In this document: piece by piece, positions 36,064 to 43,832 of the stretch | How positions within the stretch are numbered: the stretch's first letter is position 1 | How the letters are laid out: each line of letters starts with the position of its first letter | From: Caccoplasma sp905210875 | Lineage (GTDB): Bacteria; Bacteroidota; Bacteroidia; Bacteroidales; UBA11471 | Reading direction: 5' to 3' | Length of the DNA: 64,000 nt | Assembly: GCA_963931635.1 (NCBI GenBank) | Contig: OZ007034.1 | Location: 2,170,001 to 2,234,000, forward strand | Program-made: the position numbers and the translations under genes | Notes under the pieces: model-generated | Databases searched by the model: none | What the model was told of the DNA's origin: nothing | The model's input: only the letters and a program-made list of their open reading frames with translations

Positions 36064-37383
36064 TTATGAAAGAGGGTGGTCGAGGTGGAATTTTTCCATG
36101 CGTTCCTGCAAGACGGGGTAGAGGTCGTCGCGCATGCGCGAGGTGCAGCCTCTCACGCCTTGCTGTTCGCTGCCGGTGGTCGACAGGGAGATGCTGCTCA
36201 CACCGTAGTAGAGCAGTTCGCGCATGAGTTCGCCACTGGTCATGTGTCCGTAGCCGATGGTGAAGAAGAAGCCGTCGCCCACGGGCTGCGTAACGTCGCG
36301 GTCGTAGACGATGTGGAAGCCGTTGTCGGTAAATATCTTTTTCATCTTGGCGGCTCTCTCGGCGTAGACCGAGACATCGGCTACGAAGTCGATGGTGCCG
36401 TCGACCGAGCGGTTGAGCATCTCGGCATAGCCATATTGGGTCGATGCCGTGCAGCCCGATGTTATCATGTAGAGAATTGATGCGATGAAGGTGGGGCCGA
36501 AGATGCCCGAGTCGGCATATCGCTCGGCCAGCGCCGGGAACTGGCGGTCGAACAGGCGGTCGGAGATGCAGGCCAGTGCGATGCGTTGACCGGCATAGCT
36601 GAAAATCTTCGAGGCCGAGAGCATGATGATGTAATTGTCGGTATAGCGCGACACCGTGGGCGGGTAGGGTGGCTCGTAGGGCCGGCCCATGTTGCGGCGG
36701 AAGTCCATGCAGAAGTAGGCCAGGTCTTCGAGTACGACGGCGTCGTATCGGGTGGCCAGCTCGCCGATGACTTGCAGCTCGCTCTCTTCGAGGCATATCC
36801 AGGCCGGGTTGTTGGGGTTGGAGTAGATGATGGCGGCGATGTTGCCCTTTTCGAGATACGATTCGAGTTTCTGACGCAGACCTTCTCCCCGGTGTGCGTA
36901 GATGTCGAACTGTTCCCACTTCACTCCCAGAATGCGCAACTGCGACTTCTGTATGGGAAAGCCCGGGTCGATAAACAATACGGTGTCTTTCTGCGGGTCG
37001 CGTTGGGTGCAGGCGATGAACGAGGCAAACGACGAGGCCACCGAGCCGGTTGTGGGTATGCAGGCGCGGGGAGATATGTCGGTGTTGATGAATGCTTTGA
37101 CAAACCGCGAGGCCGCCTCTTTCAACTCCTGCACGCCGGCGGCGGCAGGGTAGGTGGCCCCCACGCCGCGGTCGAGAGCCGCCTTTTCGGCTTCGACGCC
37201 TATGCGGTTGGCCGGAAGTCCCGGCGAGCCCTGGTCCATGCGGATAAAGGGTATGCCGGTTTCGTTTTCGAGATAAGAGGCAACCAGCAGCACGTCGCCT
37301 ATAGTAGCTTCCTGCAGGTTGGCCACTTTCATTTTGCGGGCCGCCTCTTCGACGAGTTCGGTGCTGAATATCTGATGTTTCAT
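36064..37383 (-). CDS. PLP-dependent aminotransferase (aromatic amino acid type)
   Basis: 439 residues from the ATG at 37383 (MKHQIFSTELVEEA), just after iorB. Class I/II fold with SNPNNPAWICLEESEL (the Asn region) and PLP lysine in SASKIFSYAGQR. In this operon it should interconvert aromatic amino acids and aryl-pyruvates, the substrate of IorAB. The omega-amidase at the head of the operon suggests that glutamine may be the amino donor. Donor and direction are inference. Confidence 0.87.
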   Translation of the reverse strand: MKHQIFSTELVEEAARKMKVANLQEATIGDVLLVASYLENETGIPFIRMDQGSPGLPANRIGVEAEKAALDRGVGATYPAAAGVQELKEAASRFVKAFINTDISPRACIPTTGSVASSFASFIACTQRDPQKDTVLFIDPGFPIQKSQLRILGVKWEQFDIYAHRGEGLRQKLESYLEKGNIAAIIYSNPNNPAWICLEESELQVIGELATRYDAVVLEDLAYFCMDFRRNMGRPYEPPYPPTVSRYTDNYIIMLSASKIFSYAGQRIALACISDRLFDRQFPALAERYADSGIFGPTFIASILYMITSGCTASTQYGYAEMLNRSVDGTIDFVADVSVYAERAAKMKKIFTDNGFHIVYDRDVTQPVGDGFFFTIGYGHMTSGELMRELLYYGVSSISLSTTGSEQQGVRGCTSRMRDDLYPVLQERMEKFHLDHPLS

Positions 37384-37402
37384 GGTATTCTTGATGTTGG
37401 GG

Positions 37403-37978
37403 TTATTCAACGGCCCGGTAGCCTATCGACAGGGCATTGATGTTCATGGCCACGACCGCTTCGCCCTTGTGAGCAAAGACGCGGGCGATACTCTTTTCGA
37501 GGTCTTCATATCCGATGAGCTGCAACGCCTTGGCTGCGGCACCGAGCAGTATCACGTTGGCGCATTTGGGCAGGTTGTGCTCTTTGGCCAGTGCGTTTAC
37601 GTCGAGACTTATTACGTGTGGCAGTTTGGCCAGCTCGGCATTCAGACTCTCTTCGGCGGGGTAGTTGGGTATGTTGACAAACGGGGCCGATGAGGTGATA
37701 ATCCACCCCTCCTTTGCGAGGTAGGGCAGGTAGCGCAGGGCCTCCATGGGTTCGAGCGAGATGATGACGTCGGCGTTGCCCAGGGCGATGAGGTCGGAAC
37801 AGATGGAACGGTCGGAAATGCGCAGGTTCGACTGCACGTCGCCGCCGCGCTGGCTCATGCCGTGTACCTCGGCCTGTTTGATGTATAGATTCTCGGCGAG
37901 GGCGGCTTCACCTATGATGGTGGCGATGGAGAGAATACCTTGTCCTCCCACGCCCGATAGTATGATATCGGTTTTCAT
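37403..37978 (-). CDS. iorB: Indolepyruvate oxidoreductase, beta subunit
   Basis: 191 residues from the ATG at 37978, which overlaps the iorA stop by 4 bases. The pyruvate-ferredoxin oxidoreductase gamma-type domain begins IILSGVGGQGILSIATIIGE. With IorA it oxidatively decarboxylates aryl-pyruvates to aryl-acetyl-CoA, or the reverse. The downstream aminotransferase ATG is 20 bases after its stop. Confidence 0.94.
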   Translation of the reverse strand: MKTDIILSGVGGQGILSIATIIGEAALAENLYIKQAEVHGMSQRGGDVQSNLRISDRSICSDLIALGNADVIISLEPMEALRYLPYLAKEGWIITSSAPFVNIPNYPAEESLNAELAKLPHVISLDVNALAKEHNLPKCANVILLGAAAKALQLIGYEDLEKSIARVFAHKGEAVVAMNINALSIGYRAVE

Positions 37979-39591
37979 GCGTTGGCTTTTTTCTGTTTGT
38001 GTTTGCGGTTCAAGGTCTGGATACACTCCCGGCGGGGAATGATGACCGAGGTGCCCCGGTAGTTAATCTCTTCGCGCAATACCTGTTTTATCTCTTCCAT
38101 GTTCTTGGCCAGCGGCACGACCACGCGCACGTGGGCGGGGTCGACACCCAGTCCCAGGCAGATGGCCTCGAACTTGTTTGTCCCGGCCGAGTCCTGTCCG
38201 CCGGTCATGGCCGTGGTGAGGTTGTCCGAGATGATGACGGTGATGGGGCTGTTGCAGTTTACGGCGTCGAGCAGGCCGGTCATGCCCGAGTGGGTGAACG
38301 TAGAGTCGCCTATGATGGCAATGGCCGGGAAGAGTCCGGCATCGGCGGCACCTTTGGCCATGGTTATCGAAGCCCCCATGTCGACACAACTGTCGATGGC
38401 CTTGAAGGGCGGCAGTGCCCCCAGGGTGTAGCAGCCTATGTCGCCGAAGACTTTGGCGGTGGGCATCTCGGCAACGATTTCGTTGATGGCGGCATAGACA
38501 TCGCGGTGTCCGCAACCCTGGCACAGGGCCGGCGGACGGGGCACGACAACCTGCGAAGCCGTGTAGGCCGGGTCGTGGGGCACACCCAGGGCCTGAGCCA
38601 CATTATCGGGCGTCAGTTCGCCGGTGCGGGGCAGCAGGCCGGTCAGTCGGCCGGTTATCCGGCAGGGAGTAGGCAGTGTGCCGCGCAGCAGTTCCTCGAC
38701 AAAGGGTTGGCCATCTTCGACGACGACAATCTCGTCGCATCGAGCGGCCATGTCGCAGAGCCACTTTTCGGGGAGCGGGTATTGCGAAATTTTCAGGCAG
38801 GGAAAGGGGCAGCCCTCGGGGAAACATTCATTTACGTAGTTCCACCCTATGCCGCAGGCCACGATACCGCGGGGCGACCGGTCGGGACCTTTCTCGTAGC
38901 GGTTGAAGGCCGATGTCTCGGCGAGCTCTTTCAGTCGAGGCTGCTGCCCTATGAGCTCGGCATACCTGCGCCGGGCATTTACCGGCAGCAGAATGAAATT
39001 GGCCGGCACGGCGTTGTTGTTCATGGCATTGGGTTCCCTCACGGGGCCGCACTTCACCACGGCGCGCGAGTGGGCCATGCGGGTGGTAACGCGCATGAGT
39101 ATGGGCAGTTTCATCTCTTCCGACAGGTCGTAGGCATAGCCCATCATGTCGTAGGCCTCCTGTTGCGACGAAGGTTCGAGAATGGGCATGAGGGCAAACT
39201 TTCCGTAGAAGCGCGAGTCCTGCTCGTTCTGCGACGAGTGCATCGACGGGTCGTCGGCCACAAGCACCACGAGACCTCCGTTTACGCCTGTGATGGCCGA
39301 GTTTACAAAGGCGTCGGCCGCCACGTTGAGGCCCACGTGCTTCATGCACACCAGGGCCCGTTTGCCCATGTACGACATACCCAGAGCCGCCTCCATGGCG
39401 GTCTTCTCGTTGGTGCACCAGCGGCAGAAAATTTCCCGTTGGCGGGCGAGGTCGTTCTCCTGTATATATTCGGTAATCTCGGTCGACGGTGTGCCGGGGT
39501 AGGCATAAACACCGCTCAGGCCGGCATGAATGGCACCCAGGGCAATAGCCTGGTCGCCCAGCAGTAATAATTTGTCGGATTGTTGGGTCAT
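37975..39591 (-). CDS. iorA: Indolepyruvate oxidoreductase, alpha subunit (no C-terminal ferredoxin domain)
   Basis: 538 residues. An N-terminal pyrimidine-binding domain (about 1-190), a middle domain, and the TPP-binding domain with LCQGCGHRD and GDIGCYTLGALPPF (about 360-400). The protein ends after SVIIPRRECIQTLN and a basic tail, where archaeal IorA proteins of roughly 600-650 residues continue into a two-cluster ferredoxin domain; no CxxCxxC pattern is present here. Electron transfer must therefore use a separate carrier. Confidence 0.93.
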   Translation of the reverse strand: MTQQSDKLLLLGDQAIALGAIHAGLSGVYAYPGTPSTEITEYIQENDLARQREIFCRWCTNEKTAMEAALGMSYMGKRALVCMKHVGLNVAADAFVNSAITGVNGGLVVLVADDPSMHSSQNEQDSRFYGKFALMPILEPSSQQEAYDMMGYAYDLSEEMKLPILMRVTTRMAHSRAVVKCGPVREPNAMNNNAVPANFILLPVNARRRYAELIGQQPRLKELAETSAFNRYEKGPDRSPRGIVACGIGWNYVNECFPEGCPFPCLKISQYPLPEKWLCDMAARCDEIVVVEDGQPFVEELLRGTLPTPCRITGRLTGLLPRTGELTPDNVAQALGVPHDPAYTASQVVVPRPPALCQGCGHRDVYAAINEIVAEMPTAKVFGDIGCYTLGALPPFKAIDSCVDMGASITMAKGAADAGLFPAIAIIGDSTFTHSGMTGLLDAVNCNSPITVIISDNLTTAMTGGQDSAGTNKFEAICLGLGVDPAHVRVVVPLAKNMEEIKQVLREEINYRGTSVIIPRRECIQTLNRKHKQKKANA

Positions 39592-39600
39592 GGAGAGAGG

Positions 39601-40362
39601 TTATTTCAAGACAAAATCGTCTCCGTCGCCGAGGACGGGAAATTTCTGTCGGAATCTTAGCAAATTGTTCATGTCTATCTCGGCATAAGCCACGCACTCC
39701 ACACCCGGCGTGCAGGCTGCCAGTGTGCGGCCGTAGGCGTCGAGTACGACGCTATGGCCCGAGTATGAGCAGGAGGGGTCGTTACCCACGCGGTTTACGC
39801 CTGCCACGAAACACTGGTTTTCGATGGCGCGGGCCCGCAGCAGGGCTGTCCAGGCCTCGGCGCGCGGCGACGGCCAGTTGGCCACATACAGTGCCAGGTC
39901 GTAGTCGTTGCGGTTGCGCGAGAATACCGGGAAGCGCAGGTCGTAACATATTTGCAGCAGTATGCGCACGCCGCGGAACTCGACGACGACCCGTCTGTCG
40001 CCCGGTGTGAAACGCTTATCCTCGCCGCCGAAAGTAAAGAGGTGATGCTTGTCGTAGCAGGAGGTTTCGCCGTCGGGTTTCACAAAGTAGAAGCGGTTGT
40101 AGTACCGCCCGTCCTCTTCCACGGCCACGCTGCCCGCCACGGCGCAGTCATATTGCGCTGCCCACTCCTTCATGCAGCGCAGGGTGAGGTTGTCGGCCGG
40201 CTCGGCCACCCCTTGGGGTTCGGTGCAGAATCCGGTCGAGAACATCTCGGGCAGCACCAGCAGGTCGGCCCGTTCGCAGCCGGCCAGAATCTCCGCCACA
40301 TGCTCGCGGTTGGCCGCCGGATCGCCCCAGACAATATCGTTTTGAAAAATGGCAATTTTCAT
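39601..40362 (-). CDS. Carbon-nitrogen hydrolase, omega-amidase (YafV/Nit2-like)
   Basis: 253 residues, single nitrilase-fold domain. The Glu-Lys-Cys triad is Glu39 (VLPEMFSTGF), Lys105 (YDKHHLF) and Cys139 (LLQICYDLRFP). The motif order and short length match YafV-type omega-amidases, which hydrolyse 2-oxoglutaramate, the product of glutamine transamination, to 2-oxoglutarate and ammonia. First gene of the operon, 9 bases before iorA. Confidence 0.88.
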   Translation of the reverse strand: MKIAIFQNDIVWGDPAANREHVAEILAGCERADLLVLPEMFSTGFCTEPQGVAEPADNLTLRCMKEWAAQYDCAVAGSVAVEEDGRYYNRFYFVKPDGETSCYDKHHLFTFGGEDKRFTPGDRRVVVEFRGVRILLQICYDLRFPVFSRNRNDYDLALYVANWPSPRAEAWTALLRARAIENQCFVAGVNRVGNDPSCSYSGHSVVLDAYGRTLAACTPGVECVAYAEIDMNNLLRFRQKFPVLGDGDDFVLK

Positions 40363-40384
40363 GGTATTTTTCGATAAGAAAGTA

Positions 40385-40392
40385 CAAAGTTA
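40385..40392 (-). promoter_or_regulatory. -7 element of the aryl-pyruvate operon
   Basis: Read leftward it is TAACTTTG, an exact TAnnTTTG, 22 bases before the first ATG. No TTTG at 19-20 bases upstream. Confidence 0.55.
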
Positions 40393-40439
40393 ATGATTTT
40401 ATCGGCAAATAAAAGAAATATTTTATGTTTTGATGTCGA

Positions 40440-40525
40440 AAAATAAAAAATTAAAGGGCGTAATTTAAAACATCTTGCCAAGACAAAATATCGACCTCGA
40501 CAATACGATTTAAATTACCCCCTTT
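40440..40525 (-). terminator. Long-loop hairpin and T run after the zinc-ribbon gene
   Basis: A 17-base inverted repeat with one mismatch (40453-40469 with 40509-40525) around a 39-base loop. Read leftward it runs into AATTTTTTATTTTTC, so it can end the leftward islet transcript. It also marks the islet's left margin. Confidence 0.55.
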
Positions 40526-40583
40526 TATAAATGAGGTGTATGGATAGTAACGGTTTTAATAATGCAAATAAGGAATGTATATA

Positions 40584-40928
40584 TTAGGAAAGAATCATGG
40601 CGAAAAGTATAATTAAGGATATAATCCCAATCCATATTATCATAGGATTGCTTTCTTCCTCGTTGTTAGTTTCAGCAGATTTTTCCCTCATTTCTTCTAT
40701 CATTTCTTTTTTAGATTTTGTCAGAAGTTCTCCTGGGTTCCATTTCTTCCCACATTTTAAACATGTAACTTTTACTTTTCCGCTACCAATGAATCCTGCT
40801 AAAAGGCCAACCCCGCCTGTAAGAACAGCACCGGTTAATGCCTTACCGGCTCCAAAACCTTTTTTATTTGCCACTAATTGAGAACTGCCACAATGTGGGC
40901 AATACAATTTATCTTCTTCTTCATTCAT
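40584..40928 (-). CDS. Zinc-ribbon protein with glycine-rich hydrophobic core and C-terminal membrane helix
   Basis: 114 residues. A four-Cys zinc ribbon is split across YCPHCGS (about 9-15) and TCLKCGKKW (about 55-63), separated by a Gly-rich hydrophobic hairpin (about 24-48). A charged stretch precedes a final transmembrane helix (about 95-113). The layout occurs in many bacterial membrane zinc-ribbon proteins of unknown role. It lies at the end of an AT-rich leftward islet. No function is assigned. Confidence 0.75.
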   Translation of the reverse strand: MNEEEDKLYCPHCGSSQLVANKKGFGAGKALTGAVLTGGVGLLAGFIGSGKVKVTCLKCGKKWNPGELLTKSKKEMIEEMREKSAETNNEEESNPMIIWIGIISLIILFAMILS

Positions 40929-41015
40929 AATATTATTCGCAATAATTACCCTACGTAATGGTGTTTTGTATGGTTTTGATTTTTCAGGACAATAAGTCTG
41001 AGTTTTATTCGATGC

Positions 41016-41093
41016 TCATAACTTGTTTTTTCTTCCTGTTCCGTAGTTAAAAACAGCTATTGCAAGAGCAATAAAAATTAATATGCCAAACAT
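41016..41093 (-). CDS. Putative 25-residue hydrophobic microprotein
   Basis: An ATG directly follows the stop of the 41094-41354 gene (TAAATG), so translation could be coupled. The 25 codons give a short membrane-type helix (MFGILIFIALAIAVF) and a basic tail (GRKNKL). One-helix proteins of this shape include small toxins, pump modulators and sensor-bound peptides. There is no homology evidence; the case rests on the junction and the hydrophobic-then-basic pattern. Confidence 0.45.
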   Translation of the reverse strand: MFGILIFIALAIAVFNYGTGRKNKL

Positions 41094-41354
41094 TTAATCC
41101 TGTTTATTATGATTTGCAATTTTTAAACTCATGGATATTTCTGCAAATATTCTAATTACCAAAAAAGTTATAAAGGAAAATAAGATTAAAGGTAAAAATA
41201 AAAGACCCAATTCTTGGTCGTTAGCTATTGATGCAATAAATCCAATAATACTAATGAGTAGAGAAATGATAAATGAAACTTTATTCCATTTAACTAACAT
41301 TTTCTCGAATTTTACCTCTATTTCCAAACTCTCGCATCTTTGTAAGTTTTTCAT
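41094..41354 (-). CDS. Two-helix membrane protein of unknown function
   Basis: 86 residues. A charged N terminus (about 1-25) is followed by two close hydrophobic helices (about 27-45 and 50-72) joined by a short ANDQE-containing loop, and a short polar tail. No family is recognised. It lies downstream of the structured RNA at 41427-41630, with an inverted repeat in between, and may be followed by the 25-residue microprotein. AT-rich composition matches the rest of the islet. Confidence 0.6.
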   Translation of the reverse strand: MKNLQRCESLEIEVKFEKMLVKWNKVSFIISLLISIIGFIASIANDQELGLLFLPLILFSFITFLVIRIFAEISMSLKIANHNKQD

Positions 41355-41365
41355 TTTGAATACAT

Positions 41366-41430
41366 TTTAGTTAAACATATAGTTGATAAAAATTTGCCAT
41401 TCACGAGGCTATGCCATACGTTTAACTAAA
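41366..41430. repeat. 11-base inverted repeat with a 43-base gap
   Basis: TTTAGTTAAAC (41366-41376) and GTTTAACTAAA (41420-41430) are perfect inverses. They fill the space between the T run of the structured RNA and the ATG of the 86-residue gene, 11 bases before that ATG. They may form leader structure. An 8-base direct repeat GCCATACG (41413-41420 and 41451-41458) is nearby. Confidence 0.5.
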
Positions 41431-41630
41431 AAAGAAAAGCGCAGACAATCGCCATACGCCTTCTTGGCTCACCACAAGCCACAATACACTATGGGAAGTC
41501 TGCGCCCTATGGGGGCAACGCTTCCAACGTGTATTGGTTTATAGCTCGTAGTCTTTCGAGGTGGTGATTCAGAAGGCAGTTGAGCTACAATATGTCAAAT
41601 TAATAAGCGCATCGGAAATACCAATGCGCA
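41427..41630 (-). ncRNA. Candidate structured non-coding RNA, about 200 nt
   Basis: The RNA begins just after an exact -7 element and ends in TTTTCTTTTTT. Helices in plus coordinates: 5' hairpin 41607-41612/41624-41629; outer rod 41458-41464/41571-41577 (7 bp); next 41469-41475/41561-41567 (7 bp); 41482-41489/41529-41536 (8 bp); 41494-41498/41521-41525 (5 bp); tip 41504-41507/41513-41516; side hairpin 41545-41548/41557-41560. The 3' GTCTGCGC (41446-41439) is also complementary to 41498-41505, giving an alternative fold. No open frame fits. Length and rod shape recall 6S RNA, but the accessory location is odd for a core RNA. Family unassigned. Confidence 0.6.
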
Positions 41631-41631
41631 G

Positions 41632-41639
41632 CAAATGTA
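41632..41639 (-). promoter_or_regulatory. -7 element of the structured RNA
   Basis: Read leftward it is TACATTTG, an exact TAnnTTTG, immediately before the 5' hairpin. The -33 region lacks TTTG. Confidence 0.6.
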
Positions 41640-41821
41640 CAAAAATATTTTAAATTATTGAGTTTTCCGGGATATTTATATCAGTAAGGCCTTGGTGTTT
41701 TTTATTTAATAGAAAAACGATATTGATTCTCTATTTGATACGATCTTGTGTGAAGACTTTTATATAGAGAATTTGTTGTCATTTTGACTCTATTTTAAGG
41801 CGTTGAGTTCCTGCTTTATAT

Positions 41822-42607
41822 TTATATATTTGATTCTAAATTCTTTATTGCTGTGCTTTCTGCATTCAATAAATTGTTTACGGATTTATTTAATGTGTTC
41901 AAAAGAGAGTCTAATCTCTTTTCTTGGGATTTGTATGTGTTTAATAGTTTATTTTTGTATTTTTCTAAATTTTGGCAACTCTTTGTATATAAGAGTACAT
42001 AGTTCGTTTTATCAGAATGTTCTCCTATTAAATCTGCAACAGTACTTGCCTGTTTTGATTTTGCTAATGTATCGCACCAATCATTTACAATTTTCATTAA
42101 TTCTTCTAAGACACAAAGGAAAGACTCTTTTAATTGCATATATATTATCTCAAATTCTTCTAATTCTGAATTAGAAGTGATGATGTACTTTGTTTGTTCA
42201 AAAGCGTTAATGGAATCTTCTATTTCTTGTTGAACTTGCATGATTTCAGACAGCAATGAACGGGAATCCATATTTGCATCTAACGAATATATAAAATATA
42301 GTTGTCGTTTTTTGATATTTAAAGAGGACTGGACTTTGCATACACTTTCACGAATAATTTTATAATCCTCTTTCTTGGCTAATATTTCTTTACGAAGTCT
42401 ATCTTCGTTTGAGAACCAATTTCCTGCTATAAAAATTACCGCTGAAACTATTGCATTTGCTGTTATTGGTAACCAAGTGTTTTCATCTCCTATAATTGGA
42501 ATAATCGCAGGTAATTTTAAAATATAATTAAGTGAGAACATTATGATTGCAGTCAATACTAAACACGTTGTATATATCCAAAATGTCTTTAATTTTCTAT
42601 TCTTCAT
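41822..42607 (-). CDS. Membrane-anchored coiled-coil protein of unknown function
   Basis: 261 residues. Two transmembrane helices near the N terminus (about 9-30 and 45-63, joined by a loop with GDENTW) are followed by about 195 residues of almost continuous polar helix, including IMQVQQEIEDSINAFEQ and LLNTYKSQEKRLDSLLNTLN. No enzyme motif is seen. The layout of two N-terminal helices and a cytoplasmic helical bundle resembles some membrane effectors of defence systems, but no homology is claimed. AT-rich, in the islet next to tRNA-Ser(CGA). Confidence 0.7.
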   Translation of the reverse strand: MKNRKLKTFWIYTTCLVLTAIIMFSLNYILKLPAIIPIIGDENTWLPITANAIVSAVIFIAGNWFSNEDRLRKEILAKKEDYKIIRESVCKVQSSLNIKKRQLYFIYSLDANMDSRSLLSEIMQVQQEIEDSINAFEQTKYIITSNSELEEFEIIYMQLKESFLCVLEELMKIVNDWCDTLAKSKQASTVADLIGEHSDKTNYVLLYTKSCQNLEKYKNKLLNTYKSQEKRLDSLLNTLNKSVNNLLNAESTAIKNLESNI

Positions 42608-42899
42608 ATATTTTCTTTCTTTATATCAAAGTATTGTGGTGCGATGGCTATAATGCAAAGCCGATGTCGGCGGTATTTGTGGTAGCCATGAGTGTTGCAA
42701 AATGAAATGTAGGGAGTAAAGATAGTGATTTTTTACTACAAAGGCAGGGCTTTTGCTGTGAAAAGTTTTCGGTCGGCCGTGTGTCGTGTGTCGAGGAGGA
42801 GCGGCCGGCGGGCAGGGGGTGTGGAGCAGGAGAGGGGCGGTGTGGTGTGGTGTGGTGTGGGGATAGGCAGGACCACCGTGGGGCGGGACATACCGGGTG
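42608..42899. other. Non-coding gap between islet and tRNA-Ser(CGA)
   Basis: No believable gene; frames here are shadows. From about 42780 the plus strand turns very G-rich and T/G-repetitive, ending in a pentanucleotide tandem repeat. Confidence 0.55.
42839..42862. repeat. GGTGT pentanucleotide tandem repeat
   Basis: Four and a half GGTGT units in a row within a G-rich tract. Pentanucleotide arrays can change length by slippage. It lies in no gene, so any effect would be on structure or on the tRNA-Ser 3' flank. Confidence 0.75.
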
Positions 42900-42936
42900 A
42901 GAATAAACAAAACAACCCAGCCACCTTGGCTGGGTT
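42900..42936 (-). terminator. Terminator after tRNA-Ser(CGA)
   Basis: Nine-bp stem AACCCAGCC (42914-42922) with GGCTGGGTT (42928-42936); read leftward it is followed by GTTTTGTTTATTC. Confidence 0.85.
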
Positions 42937-42941
42937 GCTGG

Positions 42942-43028
42942 CGGAAAGACAGGGATTCGAACCCTGGGTACCCGTAAGGGTACAACGGTTTTCGAGACCG
43001 TCCCGATCGACCGCTCCGGCATCTTTCC
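42942..43028 (-). tRNA. tRNA-Ser (anticodon CGA)
   Basis: 87 bases. Acceptor GGAAAGA/TCTTTCC with discriminator G, D arm with GAGCGGTC, anticodon loop reading TCTCGAA (CGA), a long variable arm (TACCC-TTAC-GGGTA) and T arm CAGGG/CCCTG. CCA is not encoded. It marks the right margin of the AT-rich islet, on the 3' side of the tRNA. Confidence 0.96.
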
Positions 43029-43221
43029 ATAGGTCGTTCTTGAAATCGGGGACAAAAGTATAAACTATTTTTCAATTCTCCAATGAAGAACCGAAAAATA
43101 TTTTGGCCGGCTCTTATTTTCTCGATTCTTCGAGCTGCATTCTTGTGGAGGAGGTGTGACACGCGGTCGATGGCGCTTGTAGGACTCCCCGTACCGGGCG
43201 GTGATGGGACGCCCCGGCGCT

Positions 43222-43689
43222 CTACCATCGCTTATAAGGGGTTTGCGACAGGTAGGAGTTGTAGTAGCGGGGGTCGCCGGTAACTTCGTCGCCCACCCAC
43301 GCCGGGCAGGCAAAGGGTTCGTCTTCGCCCGAGAGTTCGATTTCGGCCACGACGAGGCCCTCGTTTTCGCCGAGAAACTCGTCGACCTCCCACACCTTGC
43401 CGTCGGGGCCGGTACAGCGGTAGCGTATTTTCTCGATGAGGGGTTTCACGCAGAGCGTGTCGAGCATCGAGGCGGCGTCGGCAAGCGGTATCTCATATTC
43501 GTATTCGGCCCGGCTGCACCCCGTGGTGCGCCCCTTTATGGTGATGTAGCCCTTCTCGCCGGCGATGCGTATGCGCACGGTGCGCTCTTTGTCGGTGCAC
43601 AGGTAGCCCTGCTTGTAGAGGCAGGAGGTGCTGCCGCTCTTGTAGAGGTCGTTGACGACCCGGAATTTTCGTTCGATTTCCCGATTCAT
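43222..43689 (-). CDS. CYTH-domain protein
   Basis: 155 residues. The EIERKF motif at residues 4-9 (ExExK) and the regular strand pattern with charged residues facing inward (RIRIAGEKGYITIKG, YEYEIPL, WEVDEF, VVAEIEL) define the CYTH tunnel fold. Family members bind triphosphates with metal ions: triphosphatases, thiamine triphosphatase or adenylate cyclase. The exact substrate cannot be read from sequence; tripolyphosphatase-type activity is most common for such short bacterial proteins. Confidence 0.9.
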   Translation of the reverse strand: MNREIERKFRVVNDLYKSGSTSCLYKQGYLCTDKERTVRIRIAGEKGYITIKGRTTGCSRAEYEYEIPLADAASMLDTLCVKPLIEKIRYRCTGPDGKVWEVDEFLGENEGLVVAEIELSGEDEPFACPAWVGDEVTGDPRYYNSYLSQTPYKRW

Positions 43690-43800
43690 GTTGCAATCTG
43701 TTTGTGCGTTTGGTCGGTAAAGATAAATAAAATACCCGATTTTGTGTTAAGGAATCTATGAATGACGTGTGGGGTATAGGAGAGAGCCGATATTTTTTCA

Positions 43801-43808
43801 TACCTTTG
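43801..43808 (+). promoter_or_regulatory. -7 element of the DUF5686 gene
   Basis: TACCTTTG is an exact TAnnTTTG, 24 bases before the ATG at 43833. No clear -33. Confidence 0.55.
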
Positions 43809-43832
43809 CACACTGAGAAATTGTACCGATAG

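Noticed and set aside
37999..39567. 522-residue open frame on the plus strand
   Set aside because: Opposite iorA, which has clear TPP motifs.
41366..41430. Terminal inverted repeats of an insertion sequence
   Set aside because: The enclosed 43 bases hold no transposase; the repeat fits leader structure better.
41427..41630. Retron msr-msd RNA
   Set aside because: Complementary end segments exist, but no reverse transcriptase gene is nearby.
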